64,000 bases of DNA from Anastrepha obliqua. Taxonomy: Eukaryota; Arthropoda; Insecta; Diptera; Tephritidae. Both the position numbers and the translations under genes were made by a program. This document shows positions 11,084-23,128 of the stretch, piece after piece. The DNA lies in the NCBI RefSeq assembly GCF_027943255.1, contig NC_072896.1, positions 124,001-188,000 on the forward strand, written 5' to 3'. Numbering within the stretch: position 1 is the first letter of the stretch; each line of letters opens with the position of its first letter. The notes under the pieces are model-generated. The model searched no databases and was not told where the DNA came from. It was given only the letters and a program-made list of their open reading frames with translations.

Positions 11084-11594
11084 TTTTCCCAAATTTGCCT
11101 CAAAATTACAAAAATCATGATTGGCTTAGTGAACGAGCCATCATGGCTGGCAAAAATAAAGATGTGAATGAAATGAATGCGGGTATTTTGGCTAAAATAC
11201 CAAGTCCAGAACAAACATATCGATCCGTTGACACTGTTACAAATCAAGATGATATTGTAAATTATCCCACTGAATTTTTGAATTCCCTTGATTTACACAT
11301 GCTAGACTTGAAAATAGGAGCACCGATTATTATGTTGAGAAACATAAATCAACCACGACTATGTAATGGCACTCGATTAACAGTTAAGAGATTGATGAAT
11401 AACGTCATAGAAGCAACAATTTTGAATGGAAAATACTCTGGTGAAGACGTTTAATACCGCGAATACCAATGATACCATCGGATATGCCGTTTGAATTCAA
11501 ACGTCTTCAATTTCCTGTTCGCCTTGCATTCGCGATTACTATTAATAAGTCACAAGGCCAAACTTTGTCAATTTGTGGTATTAATTTACAATAA
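11084..11594 (+). pseudogene. Helitron Pif1-like helicase, C-terminal fragment
   Basis: Directly after the mariner the helicase continues with FPNLPQNYKNHDWLSERAI, then SVDTVTNQDDIVNYPTEFLN and the conserved IGAPIIMLRNINQPRLCNGT motif, open to 11454. After a small indel the reading passes to another frame: PRIPMIPSDMPFEFKRLQFP and FAITINKSQGQTLSICGINL, then a stop at 11592. The usual SHGQLYVACSRV block (motif VI) is missing, so the C-terminus is lost. This is the same gene as 9589-10152, split by the mariner. Confidence 0.87.
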
Positions 11595-11776
11595 AAAAAG
11601 TAATAAAGTAAATCACATCAAACGTTTTTTAATTGCTACTACTATTCAAAACTTCTTTCATTACTATTCATGCCCGGGAATTTTTATAAAAAACACACAG
11701 TATTTTTCGGCTTAATTTAATTAATTAATCTAGATTTTTTTAAAGACGACCAGCGGAACGGGCGGGTTTTCGCTAG

Positions 11777-13157
11777 TAACATATAAAAATAAGTTGAACC
11801 TTCCAATCAGCTAATTTATGTATACAAACCAATCAAAGTGAACTGTCGAAGCGACAAATTTTAATATCTTGCCGTTGAATTCATGCTCTGGGCATGAAAT
11901 CTAACACCCAGAAAAAATAGATTGCTTAATGTTCCGGCGCTGCTTGTTCGGCCGCTTATTTGTTACGAGAACAAATTTTTGAAAATTGCCGTGTGGAACT
12001 TTATTATTACAAAAAAGCTCGTGCAATATTAGACGTCAAATTAATCTGAATATGTTGCGATGAAGAATACACCGTGTTTTGCAAGACATGGTACTGTTCA
12101 TAAATTCGTGGAATTTCAGTAGCTGAATTTCATGAGCTTGGAAAAAATAGTTTCAATTTCTTAATATGTATACAAAATAAAAATAAACATCATATCACAT
12201 TCCATTGGAAGTGTTATGTCAGGTTTGGAGGGTATGCTGGACAGGAACGAAGCCCAAAAGGTTCTGTTCCAAAGATTATATAAGAATATATGCACTGTAT
12301 TATAAATGAAATTGAAAGTTAAAAAAAATTGATTTATTTTAAAATGTACTTGAGATATTAAAACTACCTGGAGAATGAACTGATTGCTGCCCTCTAAACT
12401 CCAGCAACAAGATAAAAAAACTAGTTGTGAGGTATTAGATTTCACTTCTCCCTGTATACGTTTGTAACCATATCACACATAGCCGTACAAGTGTAAGTTT
12501 CACTATCCGTCTCCTAAACTTCATGCACAGTAGAATTTATACCAATTGCATATATTTATGTACGAGTATGTATATTTGCATAGTGTGCGTAGAAAGTTCA
12601 ACCTTTTTGTTCTTCTCTTTTTTACCACGAAGGAAGCAAAAGCTTCGTGGCGAAACTCCGCTAATTTGTGCTCTCGGATCAGTATTTCTATTCTAGAACA
12701 TTTAAATAAAAATTTCTGAAAAGATTTCTTATGCACAGTATATGTATATATTTATATAGTACAAGATGAGTTAAATCGGGAAACAACCTCGCTTACTATT
12801 CATATAACGATAATTTAAAAATGGAAATATATCTGTATGGCAGAATGGATCCGGAGAATTATGTGCCAGCTATAATGGAACGCTCCGCTCCAACAATGAT
12901 ATTATATTTTCCCCAACTAATATTCGCAGATCAAGAATAAGATGCCACTGATGTAAAAGTAGTGTATGGTATGTACTTGTAACACACGTTTTTAAATCTG
13001 TTTGTCCGTTCTTACAGACTAACCTCGAGCTGGCATCCAGATGTTTCGAAAAATTAGTTTGGTTGTCCCAAATTTTGTTTGTTTTATAAACAAACTTTGG
13101 ATAGAAGTTTTACACTTCTGTAGGCTGAAAAAATGAAGCTTTGCATTTTTAATATTA
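11777..13157. other. AT-rich stretch without recognisable genes
   Basis: Only short frames without family resemblance. A small palindrome, GTTTGTTTTATAAACAAAC, lies at about 13079-13097. Confidence 0.55.
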
Positions 13158-14423
13158 TCAGGTCAGTCCATAAGTTCGTGCGATTTTTAAAGCTGGTTTT
13201 AAAATTAACAAAAAATATGTTTAAAGTATTTATTAATCAATAATATATTTCCCTTCTTTATTTGCAATGTTTTCTCAACGTTTAGGCAAATTTTTATTTC
13301 CCTGTTCAAAAAATTTGTTGTCCTTGGAGCCAAAATAGGCTCGATATCCCTTTTTAAAGCTTCTTTTGAGAAGTAGTTCTTGTTACTCATATGGGATTGA
13401 AGTCCACGGAAAAGGTGATAATCACAAGGTGCAATATCCGGAGAGTATGGTGGATGCGGCATTAGCTCCCATCCGAGCTCGTTCAGCTTGCCTAATGTTT
13501 GCCTTGCGGTATGAGGTCTTGCGTTGTCGTGGTGAAACAAAACTTTGTGTCTATTCACTAAGGACGGTCGATTTTTTTAAGTGGCTCATTCAGACTTGAT
13601 ATCTGATGGGAATAATAATCAGTAGTTATCGTCTTGTTTGGTTCCAGAAGTTCATAATAAACAATACCGGCCATATCCCACCAAATAGACAGGATGATCT
13701 TCCTGGGGTGAAGGCCAATTCTAGGGGTCGGTTCTGGTGTTTCATATTTATCTAACCATTGGCGTTTGCGAACAGGATTATTGTAAAGGATCCATTTTTC
13801 ATCACCAATAACGATACGGTTCAAAAAACTTTCATTTTCAAGTCGTTGCAGCAGCTGAGAACACACATTCACTCTCTGCTGAAGGTTGGCGATGGAAAGT
13901 CTATGCGGAACCCATTTTCTCAACTTTCAAACCTTTCCCAACTGAAGCAGGTGCCTTGGTTCTGTTCGATGCGATGAATTTAACCTCTGAGCTATCATAT
14001 CGACTGTCAAATTTGGCTCAGTTTCCACGAGTTCAAGCAAGGCGTCGGAGTTAAAGACTTCAGGACGACCAGCGCGCAGGGCAACCTCCACGTCGCAGTT
14101 ACCACTTCGGAATTTTGAAAATCACTTTTGCGCAGTCCTTACACTCACGGTATCCTCTCCCTGAACAGATTTTATTTCTGCAGCGGCAGTTATAGCATTT
14201 TTACCACTTTTATAAAAAAATACGAAACATGCCTCTTATACGCGTTCGAAGATTCCATTTTACTTTTTTAACAACACGTGCTTCTATCCGCGATTAAAAT
14301 CACTTGTTGAATGCTCAATATATCAAAGAAAATAATATATTCCGAGAATAAGTTTTTGTATGCAAAAATCGTACAAAAGTGAAATTATAGGTAAAATACG
14401 CACGAACTTATGGACTGACCTGA
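13158..14423 (-). mobile_element. DD34D mariner, near full length (1266 bp)
   Basis: Perfect 25-bp terminal inverted repeats (TCAGGTCAGTCCATAAGTTC...) lie at 13158-13182 and 14399-14423, with TA duplications at 13156-13157 and 14424-14425. Length is normal for mariner. The transposase gene runs on the minus strand and is broken by frameshifts and stops. It belongs to a different subfamily from the DD41D elements in the window. Confidence 0.93.
13205..14258 (-). pseudogene. Mariner transposase, DD34D, frameshifted
   Basis: The gene begins near 14258 (MESSNAYKRHVSYFFIK), has stops in the DNA-binding half, and then shows a long open block from 13923 to 13558: KWVPHRLS..NLQQRVNVCS, VIGDEKWILYNNPVRKRQWL (first Asp) and IWWDMAGIVYYELLEPN. 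A frameshift near 13558 leads to VLFHHDNARPHTARQTLG (second Asp) and PHPPYSPDIAPCDYHLFRGL (third Asp), 34 residues apart, the canonical mariner DD34D spacing. The C-terminus ends in unrelated-looking sequence after RDIEPIL. The protein would have cut and pasted its own element at TA sites; now dead but capable ends remain. Confidence 0.9.
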
Positions 14424-14699
14424 TAGATTGTATCTAAGGTCCTATTACCTTATGGTTTCGTGAGGCGAGATATTTTTTTCAGTTCGGTCCTTTGTTGTTA
14501 TATTTTCTATTTTTTCGTTTTATTTTTTATTACTAGGTGTGTAGAAGAACCTCGATAAACAAAGCAAGTATTATTCATTAAGTTTACGCTATAAAAAGTA
14601 AGTACGAATTTAGAGTTAACATAATTTAGCTAAAGGTAAGATAAATAACATTTTTGTTTTCGTGATAGATTGGTTAAGCAAGATTGTTACGTGTTTCAT

Positions 14700-14826
14700 C
14701 GAACTTCTCCCCCAATTATGATGTGCATCTTGAGTAGTCCTGCCTCCGAACGGCAGATACGTTTTATAAACACCTTTTTTATTGCAGAAATGCACTCGGA
14801 GGAGATTTGTTGATTAGAAAAATGCG
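14700..14826 (-). mobile_element. tRNA-derived SINE fragment (3' body)
   Basis: Read on the minus strand, this matches the body of the SINE at 61661: TCCGAGTGCATTTCTGC, ATCTGCCGTTCGGAGGC, and a diverged AAGATGCACATCATAA..GGGGGAGAAG tail. The tRNA-like head is missing. Strongly diverged, so an old copy. Confidence 0.6.
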
Positions 14827-15207
14827 CGTTTATACTCGTCTGTTAGAAATACTTGGGTAAATAGTATGACCATTTACACAAATAGCCCAAAGATGGTTAG
14901 CAATATACAGTTGTGACCATAACAAAACACAGATTGCGATCTTGTTAATTTCACAGACAGGTGATGCTCGGGGACAGCTGTGCGAGCGGTCTGAAGTTGG
15001 TTACACTTCAAGTGCCGGACCCTGTAGTGGTTTTTTCATTACATTCGAAGAAAGTGCAAAAAAAAAAACTTTATTTTAAGTATATTTGCATTCATCATAC
15101 AATTAAAATGTGATACCCTTTTAAGATTTTATTCAGATTTTCTGCAGACAAGTTCGTGTTCCTCCACTTCAGAAAACGCACTGCTAATAATATGAATATA
15201 ACTGTAG

Positions 15208-15335
15208 GTAGCGTCAAATTTGAAGAAACTTCGTGTAATTTCTTCATCCAATCAATGGTTTTTTAAATTCACGTAGCGTCAAATTTGAAGAAACTTCGTG
15301 TAATTTCTTCATCCAATCAATGGTTTTTTAAATTC
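15208..15335. repeat. Tandem duplication, two copies of 65 bp
   Basis: The segment starting GTAGCGTCAAATTTGAAG at 15208 is repeated without visible change from 15273 (period 65; the second copy ends at 15335). The unit also contains internal dyads (TTTGAAGAAACTTCG). Confidence 0.95.
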
Positions 15336-17600
15336 CTTTCGTTTGTGAACCACATGGAATCGTTTGTCTTGGATCTTTCAATCCTTCATTTATTACTTAT
15401 AACAAAAAGCTAACTGAAAATAGTTTAGAAAAAAAATATAGCATATTGTTTAATTTGAATTTATAAAAATTGAGTAACCAGAATTGCATTTACGCACATA
15501 CTTAACTTAATTTACACAAACACTGAATATGTTTGCGCTCTTAATTGTGGTATATTCTGTGATATCAGAAGTTATAATACAATTTATTTCCTGAAAATCT
15601 TGTTAAATTCCGTTTGATTAAATTTAGAAGCATTGATAAACACTTGACTTGACGGTTGCAAGGCCTTTGACTGACCGGCCGGTTTGATGGCAGTTAGATC
15701 ATCTTTTTTTATTTTCGCTGGAAATGTTTGGAATCGCAATGTTTAGTTGATGATGTTTATGTAACGATGGAGTTGATTTACATTAGAACGAATATTTTTT
15801 AAATTTAAGAGCATATGACACCTCCTAACAACTTCATAAAATTGACAAATGCCACATCCTGAATTATTTATTTTATTTATTTACGTTACCTTATGAAATA
15901 AATCTTATAAGCTCATGCAAAGTGAAGCTAAAGCAGTTAGGCCTTAAGCAGAGGTCACATCTTGAATTATAACGCACAGCAGTGCAAAATTACGAATACC
16001 ATTTCGATCTCTATGAAAGTGCCCAGTTAAGTCCAATGGAATAGTTATATAAATTTTCTTACATATTGTATATCCAAGCTTTTACTAATTTGGGTTCATA
16101 ATGAAAACAGCAAAAGAATTTTTATATGGTGATATGTCACCTTGATAACGAGCCTAAACTTTAAATTGTTTGATCGACACTTTACGAGATCTCGATCACT
16201 ACAGCCATCTACCGAAAAAATAATGTATTTATTTTCTCCCAAATTAATATATCATACTTTATATATGCCAACATTCCGGCTTTATGAGAAATGGCAAACA
16301 TTTGCATTATTTATGGGGTACGATTTCATTTAGTCTAAATATCTCACAAAACTATCAAATTGCAGCATTTAAATTTGTATTTCCTAAATGAACTCTAAGC
16401 TTGAATTTTTCCGGCCACGCTTCTATTAGACAAACTGTGTAACCGATAGCAAAAATAGAAATTATAGCTTTTTAAATATATGTAGGTATATAGGTATATA
16501 CAGGTATGAGTATATCTTTGAAACTACATAAGTTTCTTACTCGGAATATATAATCAATATAATTATAAAAAGTTTGTTAAAAAAAGTATATGCATAGTTT
16601 TTGTTAATACACTTTTATATAATTACATATGAATATGTGCCCTAGTACATTTTGTATTTATCGATTGATTTCTACTTTAGCTATAGCATCTTTTTTGTTT
16701 TTCTGTTACTAACATACACGGGATATACCATTAACCACTAATGTAAGGCCTACTGTTGTGTTTGCTTTGGTGTTTTTTCTCAATCACATACAGAGTCGAC
16801 AGGTTAGCCTTTTATATACATATATATATAATATTTAAATATAATTTTTTCGCATATTTATTTAACTTGTTCACAAAAAAGAAAAAAAATTTTAATATAT
16901 ATTACAATGAGAAACTTCAAAAACCCGAACTTTTCTGCACTGTTTAAAGTTTTTAGGAGGGATGTTGTTGTTGTAGCAGCATATTAAAACCTGGTTCGCT
17001 AATGGCAAAAGTCTGACTACATTTCGGCAATAAAAAAGCTTTTTGTTAAGCCATCTGCCGAGAGGGACCGTGAAGGGTCCACGCACACCAAAAATTAGAG
17101 TAAAAGCTCGGTTAAAATTTAGGTATTTACGCGCGGATTATTAGGTAAACATAAATCCATTAATTTTGTATTTTCGATAACTTAATAACATTTTGAATGT
17201 AATTCCATTATTCCATCTCTATGGAAAGCCTCAATTTGTTTGCAAAATACTGGACAGTCAATTGTTACTCGTATAGGCTTCTCTTCTGGCGAATTTTTTG
17301 CCAACAAAATTATTCACCATAGGAACAGACGGTAATAAAATCGTACTAGATCTCAACTACTATTGGCCAAATTTTTGACAGTACACGTAGTGAGTTATTT
17401 TGAAAGCTCTTTATAGGAACAAAACAGACGAATTGTTGGCAATGCATGTGCCCACTTCTGGAGAAAATTAGTACAAAGCTTTTCAGTAAAAAAATACCGA
17501 AATCAGCCTTAAATGTGGAGAAGATACGAATTAGGAGTGGAAGTATAAACCAAAGGAGCGAAACTTTAGAAAATAATTAAAAATTCAGCTTATATAAAAG
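15336..17600. other. AT-rich stretch, no gene; one possible dispersed-repeat scrap
   Basis: No coding sequence recognised. At about 16963-17095 a patch begins GATGTTGTTGTTGTAGCAGC and ends GGGTCCACGCACACC, with a higher GC content than its surroundings. GTTGTTGTTGTAGCAGC is a phrase common in dispersed fly repeats, so this is probably a repeat fragment, but I cannot name it. Confidence 0.4.
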
Positions 17601-17639
17601 CAGAGAACATTGATTGAATGTATACATCAATGTTCTCTG
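17601..17639. repeat. Perfect 14-bp inverted repeat (hairpin)
   Basis: CAGAGAACATTGAT (17601-17614) and its exact reverse complement (17626-17639) are separated by 11 bases. TATATAAAAG lies immediately upstream (17591-17600). No poly-T follows, so it is not an obvious Pol III terminator. Confidence 0.85.
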
Positions 17640-18299
17640 GTAAAAGTATGTATGGTTGTATGAAAAGAAATTGAAATGCGAGTAGCCGCATGAAAGAAGG
17701 ATGACAAAACAAAGAGGGAGCGGTTATCGAATTTGTGAATTAGAAAGAGTATTCAGAATGAACAGTAAGTGGAGAACGTATATCAACTCTCTTCTGTAGT
17801 AAGTTTTCATGTGTTGGTGGGATGGACATTTATTATCTATTTTTGTTAGACTCATTGTACCAGAGAAATTGTACTTCCAGCATTGCGAGAACATGCCTCT
17901 GTCATCAACCGTAGTCGGTGTACATATATACGCACGGTGTAGACTAAAACAAATACAATTTCGGACAGAAAACAGGCACTATAATTCTATGTACAAACTT
18001 ATTAACAACAATAGGTGCTGCGCACTCTAAGCATTATGGTTTATTCCATGAGTAACTATTCACTAGCACATTTAGTTAAAAATGGTTTCATATCGTAATG
18101 AGTAAGTCCACAAAATTGTAGAAATTTGAAATTGTGAAAAGTCAGAGCAAAATACCCCTTTTTGGTGCAGGGGTTCAATGTCAAATCCTCCACTATGTTT
18201 AAATCTAATATACTTTGACAATATAGAGGAACTAATCATGGTTTTGCGAACTTTTTCCATTCCGTCTGCATATTTCAAATAAAATTAGGGTATGTACGA
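17640..18299. other. No recognisable gene
   Basis: Short, unmatched frames only; nothing repeated elsewhere in the window was noticed. Confidence 0.5.
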
Positions 18300-19009
18300 A
18301 GAGAGTACAGTTGCCCAGCGCTTCACCGATATGTTCTGGAGCATTTAATCGATATTTTCGTGAAATAAATTACCCCTTAGCTGCCCTTTGACTTTTTAGT
18401 CGATCTACACATGCTCTTTTGTGCACAGTCCTGCGCTGGTATTATATTTTTGTCGTGTTGTAGCTGTAGGACGTTCCTGATTGCAATTTATGAGCTCCAT
18501 CCCTGAAGTGGGAATTCGGAAGAGCTGCAAAATACGCTTTCAAAGCTGTTACGACCTTACCATTTGATGGAAAATGCATGCTCTTGTGACACGGTGCATT
18601 GTCCTGATGAAAAAGATATTTTTCTTTTGTAAACTGCGTATTTTTTCACAAAGTTTTTCCTTCAGCTGGTCTAAAAAGTTGTGCACACATTGATTGCACT
18701 GCCCAATGAGATGCCTAGAGCTTCAGCTAAATCTCTTTCAGTCACTCGACGATTTTCTAATACGATATCTGGCAATTTTTACGATTTCTGGTGTTGTTGC
18801 CTTTGGTGTTGTTCGGACGTCATTGATGTGGATCTGTTCAAGGCTTGTACGATCACATTTAAATTCAGCAACCCATATTTCTACTCTAATTAATAGTAAT
18901 GATGGCGAAAACTCGCTATACACTTTCAAAATTCGTTCATGAATTTTTTTTGCTTTTAAACCTTCCAAAAATAAAAATTCAAACACTAACGATACTTGAT
19001 TTTTTTCAT
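18300..19009 (-). pseudogene. Mariner-like transposase relic, internally deleted
   Basis: On the minus strand from the ATG at 19009 the reading is a mariner N-terminus: LFLEGLKAKKIHERILKVYS, WVAEFKCDRTSLEQ, TTPKATTPEIVK, then after a frameshift RDLAEALGISLGSA, matching the paired helix-turn-helix segment of mariner transposases. The middle is deleted. Reading resumes near 18625-18575 with YLFHQDNAPCHKS, the second catalytic aspartate block, and continues PNSHFRDGAHKLQ. The first and third aspartate motifs are not seen. Clear terminal repeats were not found; element limits are therefore uncertain, perhaps 18285-19130. Confidence 0.72.
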
Positions 19010-20199
19010 TGTGGAAAATTCTGATACACGTCGGCTCTTACTAAATGACTTGTAAACTAAGAATGAATTGACAGATTGAAATGAAGCATGTCTTACATAC
19101 GTTCATATGAAGAGTGTACCAACGTAACAAAAAATATTTAGTCTAGTAGTAACGCCCCTCTTATCGAACCGCAAAAGTTATTGAACACCTAAGTAATTAA
19201 TAACTAATTCTTTCATGTGAACTGAGTGTGGGCTTACAGCTTACAAAATTTGAATGCGTCACAACTTTCGCACTTCCTCAAATAAAATTTGACTAAGAAT
19301 GCATAATACAGCCTCAATCAACTAATATGTGTTGTTGCGTAATTGTTTACATTTCTGTTTCCAATTTGTAAAAAAAAATTCATATTCAGATTATATAGAA
19401 GAATTATTAAACTTATTCTTAAAGGGATTTGTTCATTTTAATTGCCATGTTTTTAAGTCATGTGGTTATAAGTTTACATTAATACTTAGTTCAATATGTT
19501 TTATGCGACACTGTATGTATGTTATACTTGAGAGATCAAATGAAACCTGTATTTTAGCATGTTGTCAGGTGAATATTTAAAATATAGAAAGCATTTAAAA
19601 ATGTTGGAAGTAAGTTTAGAAAATAATTTAGATGTTCAGCAAATCAATTTTCCTTAGCCTTTTGGTTTGTTTTGTGCTCATATATTATTTTCGTTTCTTC
19701 TGTTTTCTTTAGCTATACCCTCAATACAGCAATAGCAACAAAGGAACACATCAAAGAGAAAAAAGCAAAATCAGTCCAAACCGCAGTAGTATCTGTGAGA
19801 TACTAGCATATATACTTATATGTTTACTTACATTTGTATTTGAGATTCGAAATTTTAGACCTTCAATTATTCTCTTTCTCATTAGGATGTCGAGGTAGAG
19901 TACCAAACGCCGGTAATTTGCTTGGCACACCACCTAGTACACGTTTATTACTTATTTTGCTGTTCTGCGTGGTGGCTTGGCACATAATTTTAGTATTGAA
20001 TTATTTTCTCTTTTGTAGAAGATTTCTCTTAATTTTGTTGCTCCAAGATTTCGCATTGCTTAACACTTGTACGCTCACCCACTTTTCCTACTATTCTTGT
20101 ACAAATACATTATGCATGAATTGCATGAGTTGTATTGTATGTATGTTTTAATTATATATGTATGTGCTCCAGTGGTACATGCTCTCGGCAACCATTTTT
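19010..20199. other. AT-rich stretch upstream of a candidate promoter; no gene
   Basis: Frames here are low-complexity and hydrophobic because of T-rich sequence. No family recognised. Confidence 0.5.
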
Positions 20200-20232
20200 A
20201 GTTCGAGTTTGTATTTCGGTTGATACGGATGG
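20198..20232 (+). promoter_or_regulatory. Candidate initiator plus DPE core promoter
   Basis: TTAGTT (A at 20200) matches the fly initiator TCAKTY except for one base, followed by CGAGTTTGTATTTCGGTTG. Counting that A as +1, GGATG occupies +28 to +32, matching the DPE consensus RGWYV at exactly the required spacing. There is no TATA box at -30. A region of 5'-UTR-like A-rich sequence with AAG and CAA runs extends to about 20760, and a CT/GA-rich tract (possible GAGA-factor sites) lies at 20932-20952. Inferred from sequence only. Confidence 0.35.
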
Positions 20233-20760
20233 GAGGTGGTTTATAGTGTCGCGCGACTACGCGACTTTTTTTTTAAAACATATACAGCACTGTAAAATTG
20301 TTCAATAATAAGTGATGTGAAGAAATAAAAAGATTGAAACAACAATAAAATTCTGTTATACTCGTATACGTATATAAAATCTTGAATTTATCTAATTTTT
20401 GGAGAAAAATTTAAAGAAGTGATGTAATTAGTTAAAGTGCGTCTTTTGATGATTCTATTTAGTTTGCATAAGGTTTCTGTGTTAACGATTTTGTGTTGAA
20501 TAAAAAGCAAAATAAATATAAAAAAAAGATTTTTATTGAAGCAGTAATCGACCGAAGGAAAAAATTGCAGAAAAAATCTATCGTTGCCACGAAGAAGGAA
20601 AAATTACGAGCTTGAAAGAGTAAATGCAAAAGATAAGCAAATAGAGTCAACAAGCGGATACTCAACAAGCTAGTGTGTGATGTGGAAATGTGACACAAAA
20701 AGTAAATAAAAATTATAAAAATTTCAGATACGATGAATTGGGAATATGGCAAAAATTAAA
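20200..20760 (+). other. Possible 5' untranslated leader of a host gene
   Basis: Sequence changes from T-rich to A-rich with many GAA, AAG and CAA triplets (for example AAAGATAAGCAAATAGAG around 20628-20645), the composition common in long fly 5' leaders. Possible splice donors are GTAAAT near 20617 and 20702, both weak. It would fit a distant first exon for the candidate exon at 35599, but nothing in the sequence proves that they are joined. Confidence 0.25.
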
Positions 20761-20931
20761 TAAAAAACATGCGAAGTAGAAATTGAAAATAAAAGAATGA
20801 GAAGAGTCATAAAATTTGAAATGTGTATTTGTAAATTTCTTTATCTTTGCTACTAAAATAAAATGTTTCATCTACAAGCTAGATTTTACCTTATTTTAAC
20901 TTTTTCACTGAACTATGCTCACAATATTCCG

Positions 20932-20952
20932 CTCCCTCTCTCCACTCTCTCC
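20932..20952. promoter_or_regulatory. CT-rich tract, possible GAGA-factor sites
   Basis: CTCCCTCTCTCCACTCTCTC contains several CTCTC (GAGAG) cores close together, the type of element bound by GAGA factor near fly promoters. It lies about 730 bp downstream of the candidate initiator at 20200. Confidence 0.3.
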
Positions 20953-23128
20953 ATGGTATACGTTCACTCTCTTTTATTTTTAATTTTGTAGACTATACGA
21001 CTTTTTGTCGCTGTGTGCCAACATCGTATTGTGGTGGTCGGTCGTCATTCTTATACAAATACGCACATCTACCATATAAGTATGAATATCTGTTATAAGT
21101 GCTGCCACTTCGCACACATAGCTGATATCTCTTCGTCATGGTGCACAAACTCCACCTCCATTAGCACTACGGAATTTTCACCTTAACATATATATGGATG
21201 TAGATACATATGTACATACATACATACATATTGAATATGAATTGAAGAAATCTTTGTGAACGTCATGAAACTTGGAACACCAGATATTAGTTTCAGTTTT
21301 AGAAAATTTCGACGAAGAGAAGAGCGCTTATTCAATTATCGAGCACAATTTATATTGGTATAGTCCTAACAGTTTTCATTTCGCTCTGGTCTTTAGCTAA
21401 GGCAGCGTAGATATAGCTTTCGTCAGATGTGTTTATAGAAAATTGTATATACATATGCACATAAAACGTATGCTCATTTATTTAAATTTATATGTACATA
21501 AAAATACGAGGTACTAAATACGTCACGAGTATTCGTAGATTTATTAGCACCACGTACTTAGCTTTGTAATAATTTTTACGACTTCAGCTTTTCACCTCTC
21601 CTTTCTATTTAATTTTTATTCGTCACATAATATGTAATATGTAACGTAAATCAGTTCGTAAATATATACATATGTACATATTCATGAGTCGATTTCTTAT
21701 TTTTCATGGTTCTTACTTACGTATTGTAGACGTAATATTTCGTTCGCTTCGTTTTCGTTAATTTTGCCGCCCTATCTACTTTACTCAAACCTTTTCAGCT
21801 CACAATCATCATCTCTTTTTGTCCACCCTATTCCTCAACTACCAACACATAAGCTTCTATGTGTTAGTGTAGTAGTAGTCACGACTTTCCGTTTGGGCCA
21901 TTTCCGTTTGTTCGTATGCGAAAATCGTATTCGTTTCTTTCAAGCATTCGTTGGTTTGGCTATTCGTGTTACGCATACTACTCATCCAGCCATAGATTGT
22001 GAGATATTTGCAAGTGTTAATATGTCATAAGAAGATTTTATATGGACCCTTGCCATTATATTTTTCTAAATAAAACATTTATGAAAATATAATTTCAGTT
22101 TTTTTGACCTTAGATATGTGAAGACGAGGTCTTGTGTTTTACATTACGAAAATTTGACTAAGTGTCACAAAAGTTATCTTAGGCAATATATGTATAAACA
22201 CCTTATTTAACTTCACAAAAATAAACGACTTCTATTGTAGAGATTTCCAAAGTTTATTTTATTAGGAAATCATTTCTTTTTCATGCAGAATTCGCTGTCT
22301 AACATACCTTGCAAATCATAAAGTTAGTAAACAACTGTTGCGGACCACTTTACACTTGGGTTGCTGAATACGTAATCATTTTTATCAAGATTTTTAATTT
22401 TTAGAAAGTTGAATATAATAAAATAAATAATTTAAGCTGCAGCAAGATGAAAAACTGTTTATAACAAAAAAGTAAACTTACAGCAAGTGCATTCTGGTAA
22501 AAAAGCTACAAATTTATTGCAAACATTAAGAAACAAGTTTAAATAAAAATGAATATAAGATAAATAATATTATAGTAGTGTACAGTCCTTAAGAATATTG
22601 CTGTTGAATAATTCGATAAAAATAATTAAGAAAAAAGTTAAATCACACCAAAAAATCAGTTTTAAAAAAGTGGAGAATATAACAATACAACATCCAGAAT
22701 ATAAGTGAAATTAAAGTGTCTAGAAGTAATCGGTTTCATATTCAGATATAAGGGGTTATAAACCTAGAAATATTTGTAAAAAGGTGAAATGTGTATGTTT
22801 TGAAAACAATTCCAACGATTTCTGTTGTAAATATAAACGCGCATTCAATACATAAATGTAAAAAAAAAAAGAAATCCAAGTAGTTGGACATAACATACTT
22901 ACTCTTTGTTCATTAAAAAATATGAAATAATGTGGATCAACTATGTTTTGCATACAATTTTCTCATAGTAGTTAATTTATGTATCATGATTAATGATTTT
23001 TCACGGAAAATTTACAGTTTATAAACAAAGGCCACAATTGGAGCTGCAGAATGCGCAATGCTACAACGAAGATTTTGTGAATTTAACAAAGGTAGTCAAT
23101 TATTATTAAGTGACTATTTCATCGAAAT
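20953..23128. other. No recognisable gene
   Basis: AT-rich with simple repeats and T-rich frames of no recognised family. A frame at 21764-22030 is open for 88 codons but is low in complexity and has no clear start context. Confidence 0.5.
21205..21231. repeat. TACA/CATA microsatellite
   Basis: ATACATATGTACATACATAC-type simple repeat, one of many small ones in the window; another is at 26826-26883. Confidence 0.85.

Larger units (their letters stand above)
8588..11776 (+). mobile_element. Decayed Helitron with helicase remnant, interrupted by a mariner
   Basis: The 5' end is TCTATATATATAAAAATTAA at 8588, preceded by A (8587). The 3' end is CTAG at 11773-11776, followed by T (11777), matching the A/T target rule. 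Just before the end a small stem-loop is possible between AGCGGAAC (11752-11759) and GTTTTCGCT (11766-11774), the usual Helitron terminator-like hairpin. Internally come the family minisatellite (8940-9180), a GA-rich tract (9200-9290), and a Pif1-like helicase pseudogene. The Rep/HUH domain is absent, so this is a deletion derivative about 2.3 kb long without the mariner insert. Confidence 0.85.

Noticed and set aside
19834..20151. 105-codon plus-strand frame after a T-rich tract ending in TTAG
   Set aside because: It lacks an ATG start, is hydrophobic from base composition, and lies just upstream of the candidate initiator rather than in a transcript context.
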